The notes under the pieces were generated by a model. It did not search any database. It was not told where the DNA came from and was given only the letters and a program-made list of their open reading frames with translations. Shown piece by piece: positions 24,801 to 34,031 of a DNA stretch of 53,861 nucleotides (its first letter is position 1; each line of letters starts with the position of its first letter). Source of the DNA: Bacteroidota bacterium (GTDB taxonomy: Bacteria > Bacteroidota > Bacteroidia > Chitinophagales > Chitinophagaceae); NCBI GenBank assembly GCA_023430465.1, contig JAEZAM010000011.1, positions 1-53,861 of the forward strand. Direction: 5' to 3'. Both the position numbers and the translations under genes were made by a program.

Positions 24801-26984
24801 AACCGGATACTGGTAAGGAATGGGGATATCAATGCAAGCAATTTTGTACTGTCCCACCAGGGCCAGCAATTGAGTCTCAACAGCAGTTCCCCGGCATTGA
24901 ACTCTCCGCTTAATATAAAGTTCACCGATTTCCAGCTCGCTACACTCACAGCGATTGCCATGTCTGATTCCACGTTGTTGAATGGCCGCCTCAATGGAGA
25001 CGTGGAGCTCCGGGATTTTACAACAAAACCTGTCTTCACCGGTGACTTGCTGGTGAACGACCTCAGTTACCGTGGCGATACCGTTGGTAATCTGCAGGCA
25101 AAGGTGAACAATGCCCGGGGTGATATTTATGCTGCCGATCTGTCGCTGACAGGCCGCGGCAATGACCTTGTAGTAGATGGAAAGTACAATGCATCTGCTG
25201 CAACCTTTGATCTTGATGTGGACATCCGTCGGTTGCCGATGAAAACAGCCGAGGCTTTTTCTGACGGCGCAATCAGGAACACCACCGGCTACCTCAATGG
25301 AAAGCTTGATGTTACCGGAACAGCGACTGATCCTAATATAATTGGGGCGTTGAATTTCAACCAGGCGGGTTTGAATGTATCGCAGTTGAACAGTTATTTC
25401 ACCATTGACCAGGAGAAAATAAACTTCGATGCACAGGGAATCAGCTTTGACCGTTTCCAGGTAAAAGATTCGGCCGGCAACGCGCTGACCATAGGCGGAA
25501 CGCTGGCTACCAACAACTACAGGAACTATAACCTGGACCTGGATATCCGTGCAAACAACTTCCGGGCCTTGAACAGCACGAAGAAGGATAACAAGTTATT
25601 CTATGGCACATTATATTTCAACACCAATCTCAACGTCACGGGAACGGAGACAGCACCAATAGTTGACGGACGACTGGCAATTAATGAGCAAACGAAGATG
25701 ACGGTTGTACTTCCCCAGGCCGAGCCGGGCGTGGTGGAGCGGGAAGGTGTGGTGGAATTTATCGATATGGATTCCCCGATCAGCGATTCATTGTTCCTGG
25801 CGGGATACGATTCGCTGAATATGACAGGCCTTCGCGGGATGGAAATATCGCTGAACGTGGAGATCGATAAAGAGGCAGACCTGACGATGATCGTGGATGA
25901 AGGCAATGGAGACTTCCTGAACGTAAAAGGAGAAGCGTTGCTGAATGCAACCGTGAGCCCCAGTGGCGAGATCGTACTGGCGGGTACTTATGAGTTGGAG
26001 GAAGGTGCGTACGAACTCTCTTTCAACACCATCCGCCGTCGATTCGAGATACAAAAAGGCAGCAAGATCACCTGGGGCGGAGAGCCGACCGATGCAGATG
26101 TTGATATCAAGGCCCGCTATGTGGCAAACACAGCACCGCTTGATCTTGTCAAGGGCCAGCTTGACGAAAATATCGCCACAACAGAGCGAAACAGGTACTT
26201 GCAAAAGCTTCCATTTGAAGTGATGTTGAACATGGAAGGTAAACTGCTGAAGCCGCTGATCAGCTTTGACATCATATTGCCGGACAACCGGAGTTACGTT
26301 GTTTCAAATGACATCATCACCCTCGTACGAACCAAGCTGGAGCAGTTGAGACAGGAAGAAGGTGAAATGAACAAGCAGGTTTTTGCGCTGCTCCTCCTCA
26401 ACAGGTTCATCGATGAAAATCCGTTCAGCGGCAGTGGAAGCGGCCCGAATGCAGGTACACTGGCAAGACAAAGTGTGAGCAAGCTGATGACGGAGCAACT
26501 GAACAGGCTGGCCGAGGACCTGGTGAAAGGTGTCGATTTGAATTTTGATATTCAATCTTCAGAGGATTATACTACGGGCACGCGCGCGGACAGAACCGAT
26601 TTAAATGTAGGCCTTTCCAAGCAACTGTTGAATGACCGCCTGACGGTAACAGTAGGCAGTAATTTTGAACTGGAAGGTCCCGCAGGATCCAACCAGCAAT
26701 CCAGCAACATTGCCGGAAATGTAGCCCTGAACTACCGGCTCAGTAAAGATGGACGTTACCAGTTGCGTGCATATCGCAAGAATGAGTACCAGGGTATCAT
26801 TGAAGGAAACATCATAGAGACCGGTGTAGGGTTTATCATAACGCTTGACTATAACAGGTTCAGGGACATTTTTCAGCGAAAGAGATTGCAACGTGAACGG
26901 CAGGCGAGAAGGGAACAACGGCAACGTGAAGCGCAGCAGAATAATGCTCCGCCGGCAAACGCATCACCACCAGTAAAAGAATGA
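21891..26984 (+). CDS. tamB: Translocation/assembly module protein TamB
   Basis: Very long protein of 1,697 residues, starting MDQSPQKKGRLKKIGRIVLKTF and followed at once by one membrane segment (about residues 21-42). The rest is a long repetitive beta-rich body of the AsmA/TamB bridge type, with many D-L-x-I and GxLNGxxxxTG-like segments. It ends in the DUF490 domain (about residues 1280-1640) and a charged, Arg/Gln-rich tail. TamB proteins span the periplasm and are tied to outer-membrane protein assembly and lipid transport. The frame is open for 387 bp upstream, but that part overlaps the divergent fabH; the ATG at 21891 begins the basic-then-hydrophobic anchor. It overlaps tamL by 4 bp. 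Confidence 0.93.
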   Translation: MDQSPQKKGRLKKIGRIVLKTFMWIFLLIIVLFLLVLTPPVQNFITGRATNFLEKKLNTKVSIGRLYFTLSGKIALDDIYVEDRQKDTLLSAGELRVNMSLYKLIFGGAIDIKSIRLDEATAKISRQLPDTTFNFQFIIDAFASGSPDTIQVTDSSKAVIDIRYVELNKLRFVYRDVVTGSDVTASLNHFDTRIDTFDINTFHFVVPKTNIDGLVATVIQNKALDPPEIPDSLEAVAAVTTAPVLQLDLGNIVLTKSKVTYTDNPGALFADLDVGRLQVEPRRIELDKSSFDLGDVLLHDTKGVVQLKKRAIVTDTTGSDSTAAVRIFASSLDAQNVAIRFDDENAPKATRGMDYMHLNGAIATLQVKDFILAGDTIAGNITDAKLSEESGFNLEQLRAGFHYAGTGAVLKDLYIKTPGTELSSNITLTYASPDALAKDLANLGIEADIPSGRVQVKDILTFVPDMAATPAFSNPNDVWLLDTRLYGRLGDLHIERLKFSGLSNTVMNLNGHIKGLPNAETVAADLRINEVSTTKADIRSFVPASSLPQNINLPNTYFINGAVKGNMAAMGANLRLQTDIGDAQINGRFSNLSAPQRAGYDLRFSTSSFNLGYLMKDPKTYGRVTADFTAKGRGMDENADATLKGTVQSAVYNGYEYQDLALDASIRNQQFTADASMQDPNIHFALQASGDLNKQTPSIKVEAMIDSIKTLPLNLTPEAMVYHGKISADFPIADPDNLSGEMLITESVLVQRGQRLQLDTISVTAGVDTGSRYLTLQSDIGTARLQGEYRLTELGTVFLNAIDPYYNLPSADGIAQPAPYDFTLTASISDRPVLRSLIPGLERMDGVALNSRFSSTDGIEMLLTGNQVIINGTTISGLNVNANTRDSALALRAAAARITSGTTIAMDSTILTASLLNNNVNFDLDIKDRLNADKYSIAGLLSQAENGDLNLSLRRDGLLLNYDQWELTPDNRILVRNGDINASNFVLSHQGQQLSLNSSSPALNSPLNIKFTDFQLATLTAIAMSDSTLLNGRLNGDVELRDFTTKPVFTGDLLVNDLSYRGDTVGNLQAKVNNARGDIYAADLSLTGRGNDLVVDGKYNASAATFDLDVDIRRLPMKTAEAFSDGAIRNTTGYLNGKLDVTGTATDPNIIGALNFNQAGLNVSQLNSYFTIDQEKINFDAQGISFDRFQVKDSAGNALTIGGTLATNNYRNYNLDLDIRANNFRALNSTKKDNKLFYGTLYFNTNLNVTGTETAPIVDGRLAINEQTKMTVVLPQAEPGVVEREGVVEFIDMDSPISDSLFLAGYDSLNMTGLRGMEISLNVEIDKEADLTMIVDEGNGDFLNVKGEALLNATVSPSGEIVLAGTYELEEGAYELSFNTIRRRFEIQKGSKITWGGEPTDADVDIKARYVANTAPLDLVKGQLDENIATTERNRYLQKLPFEVMLNMEGKLLKPLISFDIILPDNRSYVVSNDIITLVRTKLEQLRQEEGEMNKQVFALLLLNRFIDENPFSGSGSGPNAGTLARQSVSKLMTEQLNRLAEDLVKGVDLNFDIQSSEDYTTGTRADRTDLNVGLSKQLLNDRLTVTVGSNFELEGPAGSNQQSSNIAGNVALNYRLSKDGRYQLRAYRKNEYQGIIEGNIIETGVGFIITLDYNRFRDIFQRKRLQRERQARREQRQREAQQNNAPPANASPPVKE

Positions 26985-29284
26985 TGAGAAGAAGTATTAA
27001 TTATTTCCTGGTATTGCTCGGTATCGTTTTATGTGCTTCGTGCAACAACACTAGAAAGTTGCCCGCCGGGGAGGCTTTGTATACCGGTGCCGCGGTAAAG
27101 CTTGATGGCCCGGGGTTAAGCCGCAAAAAGAAAAAGAACCTGAGAGGAGAACTTTCAGGCATGACCCGCCCAAGACCCAATAAAAAAATACTGGGTGTAC
27201 GGTTCAAGTTAAGTATGTACAACCTTGCAGGTAATCCCAAAAAGGAGAATTCCCCCGCAGGATGGTTGAAAAATAAAGTTGGTGAGCCGCCTGTGCTGTT
27301 AAGTGAACTTAACCTGGAACACAACCAGAAGGTATTGCAGAGCTACCTGGAGAATACGGGGTATTTCCATGCACGTGTAACCGGAGACACCACCATCAGG
27401 AAAAAAAAGGCAAAAGCTACCTATACCGTTGAAACCGGCCCGCAATACCTCATCAACGAGGTGGTGTTTGTGCAAGATAGCGGTATCCTTACACGGACGA
27501 TAGACAGCACCTCTGCCAATACGTTGCTTAAAAAAGATGAACCCTTCGATATTGGCGTGATCAAGGCAGAGCGTGTACGTATAGATGCATACCTGAAAGA
27601 GCGCGGTTTTTATTTCTTTGACCCTGACTACCTCGTTATCAGAACGGACAGTACCATAGGTAATCATAAGGTAAATCTGTATGTAACCGTGAAGCCGGTG
27701 ACACCGCCGGAAGCGAGGGAAGTGTACAGGATCAATGATGTTTTCATTTTCCCGAGTTATCGGCTGAATGCATCCACTACTTCCGTGGATACATTGAAAA
27801 AAGACGCCATTTTCTACGAAGGTTATTATGTCGTAGACCGCAGAAAGCTGTATAAGCCGAAGATGTTTGATGATGCCATGAAGTTTGAGCCCGGAGATGT
27901 CTATAGCCGGAAGGATCAGAATCTCAGCATCAGCCGGCTTGTGAATCTCGGCGTCTTCAAATTTGTAAAGAACCGCTTTGAAGTTGTACCCGGTGATTCA
28001 GCACTGCTGAACACCTACTACTATCTCACTCCGATGCCAAAGAAATCACTGCGAAGTGAGATCAATGCCAGTACGAAATCAAATAACCTCACAGGTTCTT
28101 CGATAACGGTTGGCTGGAGAAACAGGAACACGTTCCGCGGCGGTGAACTGTTTTCCATCGATGCAACGGGTGGCTTCGAGGTACAGTTCAGCGGACAGTT
28201 CCGCGGTTATAACACCATCAGAGGTGGCATCGAGGCAAACATGTCCTTCCCGCGATTCCTCACGCCTTTATTTTCCATAAACACCCCGGGTGGGTTTTCA
28301 CCACGAACAAATATCCTGCTTGCATATGACCTGCTTAACAAGCAAAAGCTGTATACGATGAATTCATTCCGGGCTGGCTTCGGGTATATATGGAAGGAGA
28401 GCATTTTCAAAGAACACCAGTTTAACCCAATAGCGATTACGTATGCGCAGCCATTGCTGGTGACAAAGCTTTATTCGGACAGCTCGGTCAAGCAACCAAC
28501 GCTTTTGAAGGCCATTGAACGGCAGTTCATTCTGGGTTCAAATTATAATTACAACTACAACCAGCTCCAGGTAAATGATAAAAGAACAGGTTTTTACTTT
28601 AACGGGAATATCGACCTCTCGGGCAATATTGCCGGTCTGCTGATGGGTGCCGATGCCAAAGGAGGCAAGCCAAAAAGCATTTTCGGAGCGCAGTTTTCAC
28701 AGTATGTAAAACTGGAGGGAGATATCCGTCATTATACACGCGTCGGCCCGAATACGATCTGGGCAAATCGCGTGATCGCAGGGTTTGGATTGCCTTACGG
28801 AAATTCTGAGTCGTTGCCGTTCATCAAGCAGTTCTTTATTGGCGGTACAAATAGTATTCGGGCGTTCCGAAGCAGGTCGATCGGTCCGGGATCTTATATC
28901 GATACCTTGCTCACTACCTTCCTCCCTGACCAGTCAGGAGACATCAAGCTGGAAATAAATACGGAGTTGAGGCAAAAACTATTCAGCATCGTGCATGGGG
29001 CACTGTTTATTGATGCAGGAAACATCTGGCTATACAATAAGGATGAGAACAAACCGGGAGCGGAGTTCAGCAAAGACTTTATGAAGCAACTTGCCGTTGG
29101 TGGTGGTGTGGGTCTTCGGTTTGATATTTCATTCCTGGTGCTGCGGCTGGATGCGGCCATTCCATTGCGCAAGCCCTGGATCGAGGCGCCGAATAAATGG
29201 GTGTTAAAGGATATCCGGTTTCGGGACCGTGAATGGAGGAAGAACAATATCGTATTCAACCTGGGTATTGGCTATCCGTTCTAG
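26981..29284 (+). CDS. tamL: TamL, lipidated TamA/BamA-family outer-membrane protein
   Basis: Outer-membrane 16-strand barrel protein of the Omp85 family, 767 residues. The N-terminus is a lipoprotein signal with Cys21 in LCASCNN as likely acylated residue, a form typical of Bacteroidota TamL; the -3 residue is Cys rather than Leu, which is unusual. POTRA-like domains follow (about residues 90-330), then the barrel. The Omp85 barrel motif FFIGGTNSIRAFRSRSIGPGSY is near 620-640, and GLRFDISFLVLRLDAAIPL near the end is the conserved final-strand part. The ATGA overlap with tamB shows translational coupling, and the two proteins are expected to work as one complex. Its end overlaps the convergent oxidoreductase gene by 4 bp. 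Confidence 0.9.
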   Translation: MMRRSINYFLVLLGIVLCASCNNTRKLPAGEALYTGAAVKLDGPGLSRKKKKNLRGELSGMTRPRPNKKILGVRFKLSMYNLAGNPKKENSPAGWLKNKVGEPPVLLSELNLEHNQKVLQSYLENTGYFHARVTGDTTIRKKKAKATYTVETGPQYLINEVVFVQDSGILTRTIDSTSANTLLKKDEPFDIGVIKAERVRIDAYLKERGFYFFDPDYLVIRTDSTIGNHKVNLYVTVKPVTPPEAREVYRINDVFIFPSYRLNASTTSVDTLKKDAIFYEGYYVVDRRKLYKPKMFDDAMKFEPGDVYSRKDQNLSISRLVNLGVFKFVKNRFEVVPGDSALLNTYYYLTPMPKKSLRSEINASTKSNNLTGSSITVGWRNRNTFRGGELFSIDATGGFEVQFSGQFRGYNTIRGGIEANMSFPRFLTPLFSINTPGGFSPRTNILLAYDLLNKQKLYTMNSFRAGFGYIWKESIFKEHQFNPIAITYAQPLLVTKLYSDSSVKQPTLLKAIERQFILGSNYNYNYNQLQVNDKRTGFYFNGNIDLSGNIAGLLMGADAKGGKPKSIFGAQFSQYVKLEGDIRHYTRVGPNTIWANRVIAGFGLPYGNSESLPFIKQFFIGGTNSIRAFRSRSIGPGSYIDTLLTTFLPDQSGDIKLEINTELRQKLFSIVHGALFIDAGNIWLYNKDENKPGAEFSKDFMKQLAVGGGVGLRFDISFLVLRLDAAIPLRKPWIEAPNKWVLKDIRFRDREWRKNNIVFNLGIGYPF

Positions 29285-30681
29285 ACAACAACATCCTGCA
29301 CAGTTTTCTTCAGCCGGCTTTCTTCTGCCATGAAGCACATGATATGGCTTTCGATGGAAGCGTCTATAGTTGACGTTAGCAGGCTGGCGTTCTTTTGTGC
29401 CACCGCCTGGATCCAGTCGGCCACCAGCCGCCAGTCTCCGCCACCATGCCCCTCATTTTTATAATTTTCAATTTCGTCTGTCCGGCTCTCGTAGCGCTTG
29501 ATGGTATCGGTGCGAAAATTATGCACGGCAAAATGATCCATGTCTCCTTCAATGAAACCCATGCTTCCCATAATCCTCGTTCTGCGTCCGCCCCAGGGCG
29601 TGAAGGCTTCCATATTGAATGTGGCCGTGATGCCATCATCAAATAAAATATTGGCTGTGTAATGATCGCATTGATCATTGTTCATGCGGTAGACACATCG
29701 TCCGTAGTCGGAGGTCTTCAAATTCGCGAGAATAGCCGCTCCCTGCCTGTTTTTTTGTTCGGGCAGATCAAATACGTAGGTGCGTTGCCGCTTGCGATGA
29801 TAAATTTTCAGTGCCGAGTACGGACAGCCCGGTTCTGCGGCACAACCATCCATGCATCGATGGGTGCTGCCCGGTGGTGCATTTTTTTCCGTGAACCATT
29901 TCAGGTTGCCGAAGGCCTGGATCGAGCGGGCTTCTTTTCCCAGGATCCATTTGATGATGTCAAGGTCATGACAGGATTTTGCCAGGAGGATCGGCGTGCT
30001 TGTTTGACTATTATGCCAGTTGCCGCGGACATAGGAATGCGCCATGTGTGTATGCTCGATGGGCTCCATGTGCTGGAGGCTGATCACCTCGCCGATGATA
30101 CCACTATGAACCAGCTCGCGCAGTCGCACGAAATAGGGCGCATAGCGAAGCACATGGCATACAGCAACAATAGCCCCTGTAGATCTTGCCAGGCCCAATA
30201 TATCGCGGCATTCCTGTTCAGATGGCGAGATGGGTTTTTCGAGTAAAACATCATAGCCCATTTTCAACGCCTCCATGCACGGCGCGTAGTGAAGATGATC
30301 TGGTGTTGCGATGATGACAGCATCAGCAAATTTTGGTCGCCTGAAAACTTCCGTCCAGTCGGCGTAACAATTGTCCTGGGCAATATCATGCTTACGGGCA
30401 TAGCGCTCGGTCCGAAGCTGGTTGGGATCTGATACCGCAACGATTTGCAACTGATCGGGATACTCGATTGCAAAATCACCATACACGGTACCGCGTGCGC
30501 CTGCACCCAGCGTGATGGCTCTCACTGGCCTGTCAAGTTTTTTGTGGAGGGGATTATCAGGCAGAATCAGCGGTTCGCCGGTTTCATTTTTACCCCAAAG
30601 TGAAAACGGAAAAAACTTACCGCCGACGGTGATGCCGAATGCCTTCAGAATGTTGCGATGTGACCATTTCCGCGTTGCCAT
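29281..30681 (-). CDS. Gfo/Idh/MocA family oxidoreductase with Cys-rich insert
   Basis: NAD(P)-dependent sugar-type oxidoreductase, 466 residues, longer than the usual 330-400. The Rossmann part has GAGARGTVYGDFA near 58-70 and the EKPIS motif near 148-152 with the catalytic Lys. A second conserved region with SCHDLDIIKWILG near 235-247 contains the expected Asp and His. Between about 265 and 290 lies an insert with the pattern C-x3-C-x5-C (HRCMDGCAAEPGCPYSA), which could bind zinc or another metal. The N-terminal 45 residues precede the Rossmann fold; a weak twin-Arg-like pattern is not convincing as export signal. The substrate is unknown. Confidence 0.87.
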   Translation of the reverse strand: MATRKWSHRNILKAFGITVGGKFFPFSLWGKNETGEPLILPDNPLHKKLDRPVRAITLGAGARGTVYGDFAIEYPDQLQIVAVSDPNQLRTERYARKHDIAQDNCYADWTEVFRRPKFADAVIIATPDHLHYAPCMEALKMGYDVLLEKPISPSEQECRDILGLARSTGAIVAVCHVLRYAPYFVRLRELVHSGIIGEVISLQHMEPIEHTHMAHSYVRGNWHNSQTSTPILLAKSCHDLDIIKWILGKEARSIQAFGNLKWFTEKNAPPGSTHRCMDGCAAEPGCPYSALKIYHRKRQRTYVFDLPEQKNRQGAAILANLKTSDYGRCVYRMNNDQCDHYTANILFDDGITATFNMEAFTPWGGRRTRIMGSMGFIEGDMDHFAVHNFRTDTIKRYESRTDEIENYKNEGHGGGDWRLVADWIQAVAQKNASLLTSTIDASIESHIMCFMAEESRLKKTVQDVVV

Positions 30682-30773
30682 ACTCTTGCCAAAAGTTCTA
30701 TGAAGTTAATCCTTCAGCAAGAACATTGCCGTGCGGGGGAAGGCGGGGATCTTTTTGCAAAATAAAAACAACA

Positions 30774-31790
30774 TCAATAACCAGTTGGTGGTGGCGGAAG
30801 CTTGAGGACATTTATTCCAAAATCAACACATGCATTCGTTACGCCCGTCACATCTTTTGACTTTATGTAGGACCCAATCACATGATCCCCCGTAGCTGGC
30901 ATCGCGATTTCCTTTTTCAAATTTGCGGGTGTGCCCAGTTGTCGGAACATTCTCTTCATTGCGGAGACTTTTACCACCGGGTCCTGGTTGTCTTCGTCCT
31001 TGTAATAGTAGAGCAGCAACACAGGTTGTTTGACTTTCTCAAACAATGAAGCTTTCATGGTAGTCTCGAGTAGTTCCTCGAGCTGTACAGCGCCTTCCAT
31101 GCGGTATTTGGAGTACCAGTATTTTTTATAGATCGCTGTCGTGTCTTTTGACGTGTTGTATTTTCCTTTTACGAGATGAGCGATCTGAAGTCCCCAGGGA
31201 TTGTTTAGCAGCCATGCATTGCCATCATTGATGGCGATATTGGGGGACAGCAGGAGCAGTCCGGCAATGTCGGGAAATTGGGCGGCGAGTTTCAGGGCCA
31301 GTGTTCCGCCGGTGGAAGTACCGATCAGGATCACTTTTTTGCCTAATTTTTTCCCGATGGCCAGCGCTTCAAGTGCGGATTCCCAGGCGCCCCGGGCCGT
31401 GAAGTCGGCTAATGGTTCTGTGGTGTCCAATCCATGAGAAGCCAGGCGGGGCAGGTAAAGATTGCATCCGAATGTCCGGGCAAATTCTGTGTGGACGGGG
31501 TCACCCTCTTCCTGACTGGCAGAAAAACCATGCAGGTAAACGACGGCATACTCCGTTTGACTGCGGGCGGAATCTGCCCATATGATGCGGGATTCATTGT
31601 CTGGCTTTATCCGATGAGCCGATTCTTTCAGGCGGATAAATGAATCCAGCGACTGAATATCTACCGGCAAAGCGGGAAGAGAACCGGCATATTTGGGTGA
31701 AGCAGGATGTGGACCTAGAAAATAAACAACGATCAGGATCAGGAGGATGACAGCCACCCATTTTATAGCCCTCATATAGCTGGTTTTCAT
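30774..31790 (-). CDS. Membrane-anchored alpha/beta hydrolase
   Basis: Protein of 338 residues from the ATG at 31790 (an ATG 18 bp upstream is possible). An N-terminal hydrophobic stretch (about residues 6-26, IKWVAVILLILIVVYFLG) acts as signal anchor. The hydrolase core has YLHGFSASQEEG near 88-99, the nucleophile elbow GTSTGG near 157-162 and the His in TGDHVIGS near 305; the acid is probably in YYKDEDNQDP near 266. The family comprises carboxylesterases and monoglyceride-lipase-like enzymes. The substrate is unknown, but exposure to the periplasm is likely. It follows the divergent typA by 233 bp. Confidence 0.82.
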   Translation of the reverse strand: MKTSYMRAIKWVAVILLILIVVYFLGPHPASPKYAGSLPALPVDIQSLDSFIRLKESAHRIKPDNESRIIWADSARSQTEYAVVYLHGFSASQEEGDPVHTEFARTFGCNLYLPRLASHGLDTTEPLADFTARGAWESALEALAIGKKLGKKVILIGTSTGGTLALKLAAQFPDIAGLLLLSPNIAINDGNAWLLNNPWGLQIAHLVKGKYNTSKDTTAIYKKYWYSKYRMEGAVQLEELLETTMKASLFEKVKQPVLLLYYYKDEDNQDPVVKVSAMKRMFRQLGTPANLKKEIAMPATGDHVIGSYIKSKDVTGVTNACVDFGINVLKLPPPPTGY

Positions 31791-32023
31791 AAAACTAATA
31801 TAAATCAACCGCCATTCAGAGTTAACTCCCTATTAATTCTACCCATTCCTTGCCCGGCCGGTCGAATTGCATTACCTTTGCCGCCCGGAATAAACGGGAT
31901 ACGGATGGTAACAATTCCAGTCCGCCAGACAAGACATAAAAACGTTCCAGATCAAAGTTAACTGCTTCATTTTCATATTGGTTACCTTTTTTCATTGCCC
32001 GATCCCAACCGCAAAAACGCATT

Positions 32024-33835
32024 ATGCAAATCAGAAATATAGCAATCATTGCCCACGTTGACCATGGTAAAACAACATTGGTCGACAAAATCCTGCACGC
32101 CACAAAGACGTTCCGGGAAAACCAGGAAACAGGTGAGCTGATCATGGACAGCAACGATCTCGAAAGAGAACGTGGTATCACCATCTTCAGCAAGAATGCT
32201 GCAGTAACCTATAATGGTGTAAAAATCAATGTAATCGATACTCCTGGTCACGCCGACTTTGGTGGTGAGGTAGAACGTGTTCTCAAGATGGCTGACGGCG
32301 TTTGCCTGCTCGTGGATGCTTTCGAAGGCCCAATGCCGCAGACACGATTTGTACTGCAGAAGGCACTTCAACTGAACCTAAAGCCAATCGTCATCATCAA
32401 TAAGGTCGACAAACCAAACTGCCGTCCTGACGAAGTGCATGATGCTGTATTTGAACTCTTCTTTAACCTCGACGCCACGGAAGAGCAGCTCAACTTCCCT
32501 ACCTTTTACGGTAGTGGTAAGAATGGCTGGTTCAATGACAGCCTGGAGCAGATCGACAATATCAATCCTCTCCTGGATGGCATCATCAAATATGTACCAC
32601 CACCAAAAGTGAATGAAGGTCCTGTGCAGATGCAGATCACCTCACTCGACTATTCATCGTTCCTTGGCCGTATCGCTGTAGGAAAAGTGAGCCGCGGTGT
32701 ATTGAAAGAAGGCCAGCAGGTTGTACTCATGCAGGCAGATGGTACAGTGAAGAAGACCAAGGTTCGCGAACTCTACGTGTTCGAAGGAATGGGCAAGAAG
32801 AAAGTAACAGAAGTTGTGGCCGGAGATCTTTGCGCCGTAGTAGGTATCGAAGACTTCAACATTGGTGATACCATTTCTGATGCCGAGAATCCTGAAGCAT
32901 TGCCGGTTATCAGCGTGGATGAACCAACGATGAACATGTTGTTCTCCGTAAACAACTCACCATTCTTTGGTAAGGATGGAAAATTTGTAACCAGCCGTCA
33001 CCTCCGTGACCGGTTGATGAAAGAAACCGAAAAGAACCTTGCACTGAAAGTTGTAGATAGTGAGGAAGGGGATAGCCTCGTTGTATATGGGCGTGGTATC
33101 CTCCACCTTGGTATCCTCATCGAAACCATGCGTCGTGAAGGGTATGAGCTGACGGTAGGGCAGCCACAGGTGATCGTAAAAGAAATAGACGGAAAGAAAT
33201 GTGAGCCTTACGAAACACTGGTGGTGGACGTGCCTCAGGAATTTGCCAGCAAGGTCATCGACCTCGTTAGCCGCCGTAAAGGTGAAATGCTGATCATGGA
33301 AACGAAAGGTGAAATGCAGCACCTGGAGTTCGATATCCCATCAAGAGGATTGATCGGTTTGCGTACGCAAATGCTGACTGCAACAACCGGGGAGGCTGTA
33401 ATGGCGCACCGCTTCAGTGAATACAAACCGTGGAAAGGACCAATCCCTGGTCGTGGAAATGGTGTGTTGCTTTCAAAAAATACCGATAAGACAACGGGTT
33501 ATTCGATCGATAAGTTGCAGGATCGCGGTACGTTCTTCGTAGATCCGGGAGAAGATGTTTATGCAGGACAGATCATTGCAGAAAACATCAAGCCGGGTGA
33601 CCTGGTAGTGAATGCCACGGAAGGTAAAAAGCTTACCAACCACCGTGCAAGCGGTAGCGATGATGCAACACGTATCGCGCCTAAAACACTGATGACCTTG
33701 GAAGAGTGCATGGAATATATCCAGCAGGATGAGTGCATCGAGGTGACGCCGAATTTTATCCGGATGCGGAAAGTGATCCTGGATGAAGATGAGCGTAAGA
33801 AGGTACAGAAGAAAATGGAAGCGCAGGCTGTTTAA
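32024..33835 (+). CDS. typA: Ribosome-binding GTPase TypA/BipA
   Basis: Translational GTPase that binds the ribosome under stress or cold and helps 50S assembly, 603 residues as usual. G1 is AHVDHGKTT at 10-18, G2 contains ERERGITIFSK near 48, G3 is DTPGHADFG near 72-80 and G4 is NKVDKP near 126. Domain II, the EF-G-like domains III and V and the TypA-specific C-terminal domain with HRFSEYKPWKGPIPGRGNG, HRASGSDDATRIAPK and EDERKKVQKK complete it. It stands alone, with an intrinsic terminator 18 bp after its stop. Codon use is that of a well-expressed gene (frequent CGT, GGT, GTA). Confidence 0.97.
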   Translation: MQIRNIAIIAHVDHGKTTLVDKILHATKTFRENQETGELIMDSNDLERERGITIFSKNAAVTYNGVKINVIDTPGHADFGGEVERVLKMADGVCLLVDAFEGPMPQTRFVLQKALQLNLKPIVIINKVDKPNCRPDEVHDAVFELFFNLDATEEQLNFPTFYGSGKNGWFNDSLEQIDNINPLLDGIIKYVPPPKVNEGPVQMQITSLDYSSFLGRIAVGKVSRGVLKEGQQVVLMQADGTVKKTKVRELYVFEGMGKKKVTEVVAGDLCAVVGIEDFNIGDTISDAENPEALPVISVDEPTMNMLFSVNNSPFFGKDGKFVTSRHLRDRLMKETEKNLALKVVDSEEGDSLVVYGRGILHLGILIETMRREGYELTVGQPQVIVKEIDGKKCEPYETLVVDVPQEFASKVIDLVSRRKGEMLIMETKGEMQHLEFDIPSRGLIGLRTQMLTATTGEAVMAHRFSEYKPWKGPIPGRGNGVLLSKNTDKTTGYSIDKLQDRGTFFVDPGEDVYAGQIIAENIKPGDLVVNATEGKKLTNHRASGSDDATRIAPKTLMTLEECMEYIQQDECIEVTPNFIRMRKVILDEDERKKVQKKMEAQAV

Positions 33836-33853
33836 GCCCGTCACACAATAACT

Positions 33854-33884
33854 AAACCCCGTTCCTTAAAGAGCGGGGTTTTTT
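33854..33884 (+). terminator. Rho-independent terminator of typA
   Basis: AAACCCCG (33854-33861) pairs with CGGGGTTT (33874-33881) around a 12-nt loop; a run of six T residues (33879-33884) closes the site. It lies 18 bp after the typA stop codon. Confidence 0.85.
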
Positions 33885-33956
33885 GTGGCTGGCCCCCGGG
33901 CTGAAGCGCGTGGCTAGTCGGTGGTGGTGAAGATCGACCTGATGCAGGTTCTTAAC

Positions 33957-33978
33957 CCCCGGGGATAAATCCCCGGGG
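33957..33978. repeat. Perfect GC-rich palindrome upstream of the CXXC protein gene
   Basis: CCCCGGGGAT-AA-ATCCCCGGGG, 10-bp perfect arms around 2 bp. It has no T-tract, so it is not a plain terminator. Just before it (33893-33925) is a related stretch beginning CCCCCGGGCTGAAGC. Together they look like a REP-type element inserted between the typA terminator and the next promoter. Confidence 0.6.
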
Positions 33979-34006
33979 AATTAACTTCTCCCAATCTTTT
34001 CTGTCG

Positions 34007-34014
34007 TAATTTTG
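34007..34014 (+). promoter_or_regulatory. -7 box of the small CXXC membrane protein gene
   Basis: TAATTTTG is a perfect TAnnTTTG match, 17 bp before the ATG at 34032. No clear TTG is found at the -33 position; the GC palindrome ends at 33978. Confidence 0.4.
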
Positions 34015-34031
34015 CACTTCAATAAGTGCGT

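Noticed and set aside
22326..26924. Several minus-strand frames of 60-138 codons inside tamB
   Set aside because: Scattered, low-complexity or Cys/His/Arg-rich translations typical of antisense shadows.
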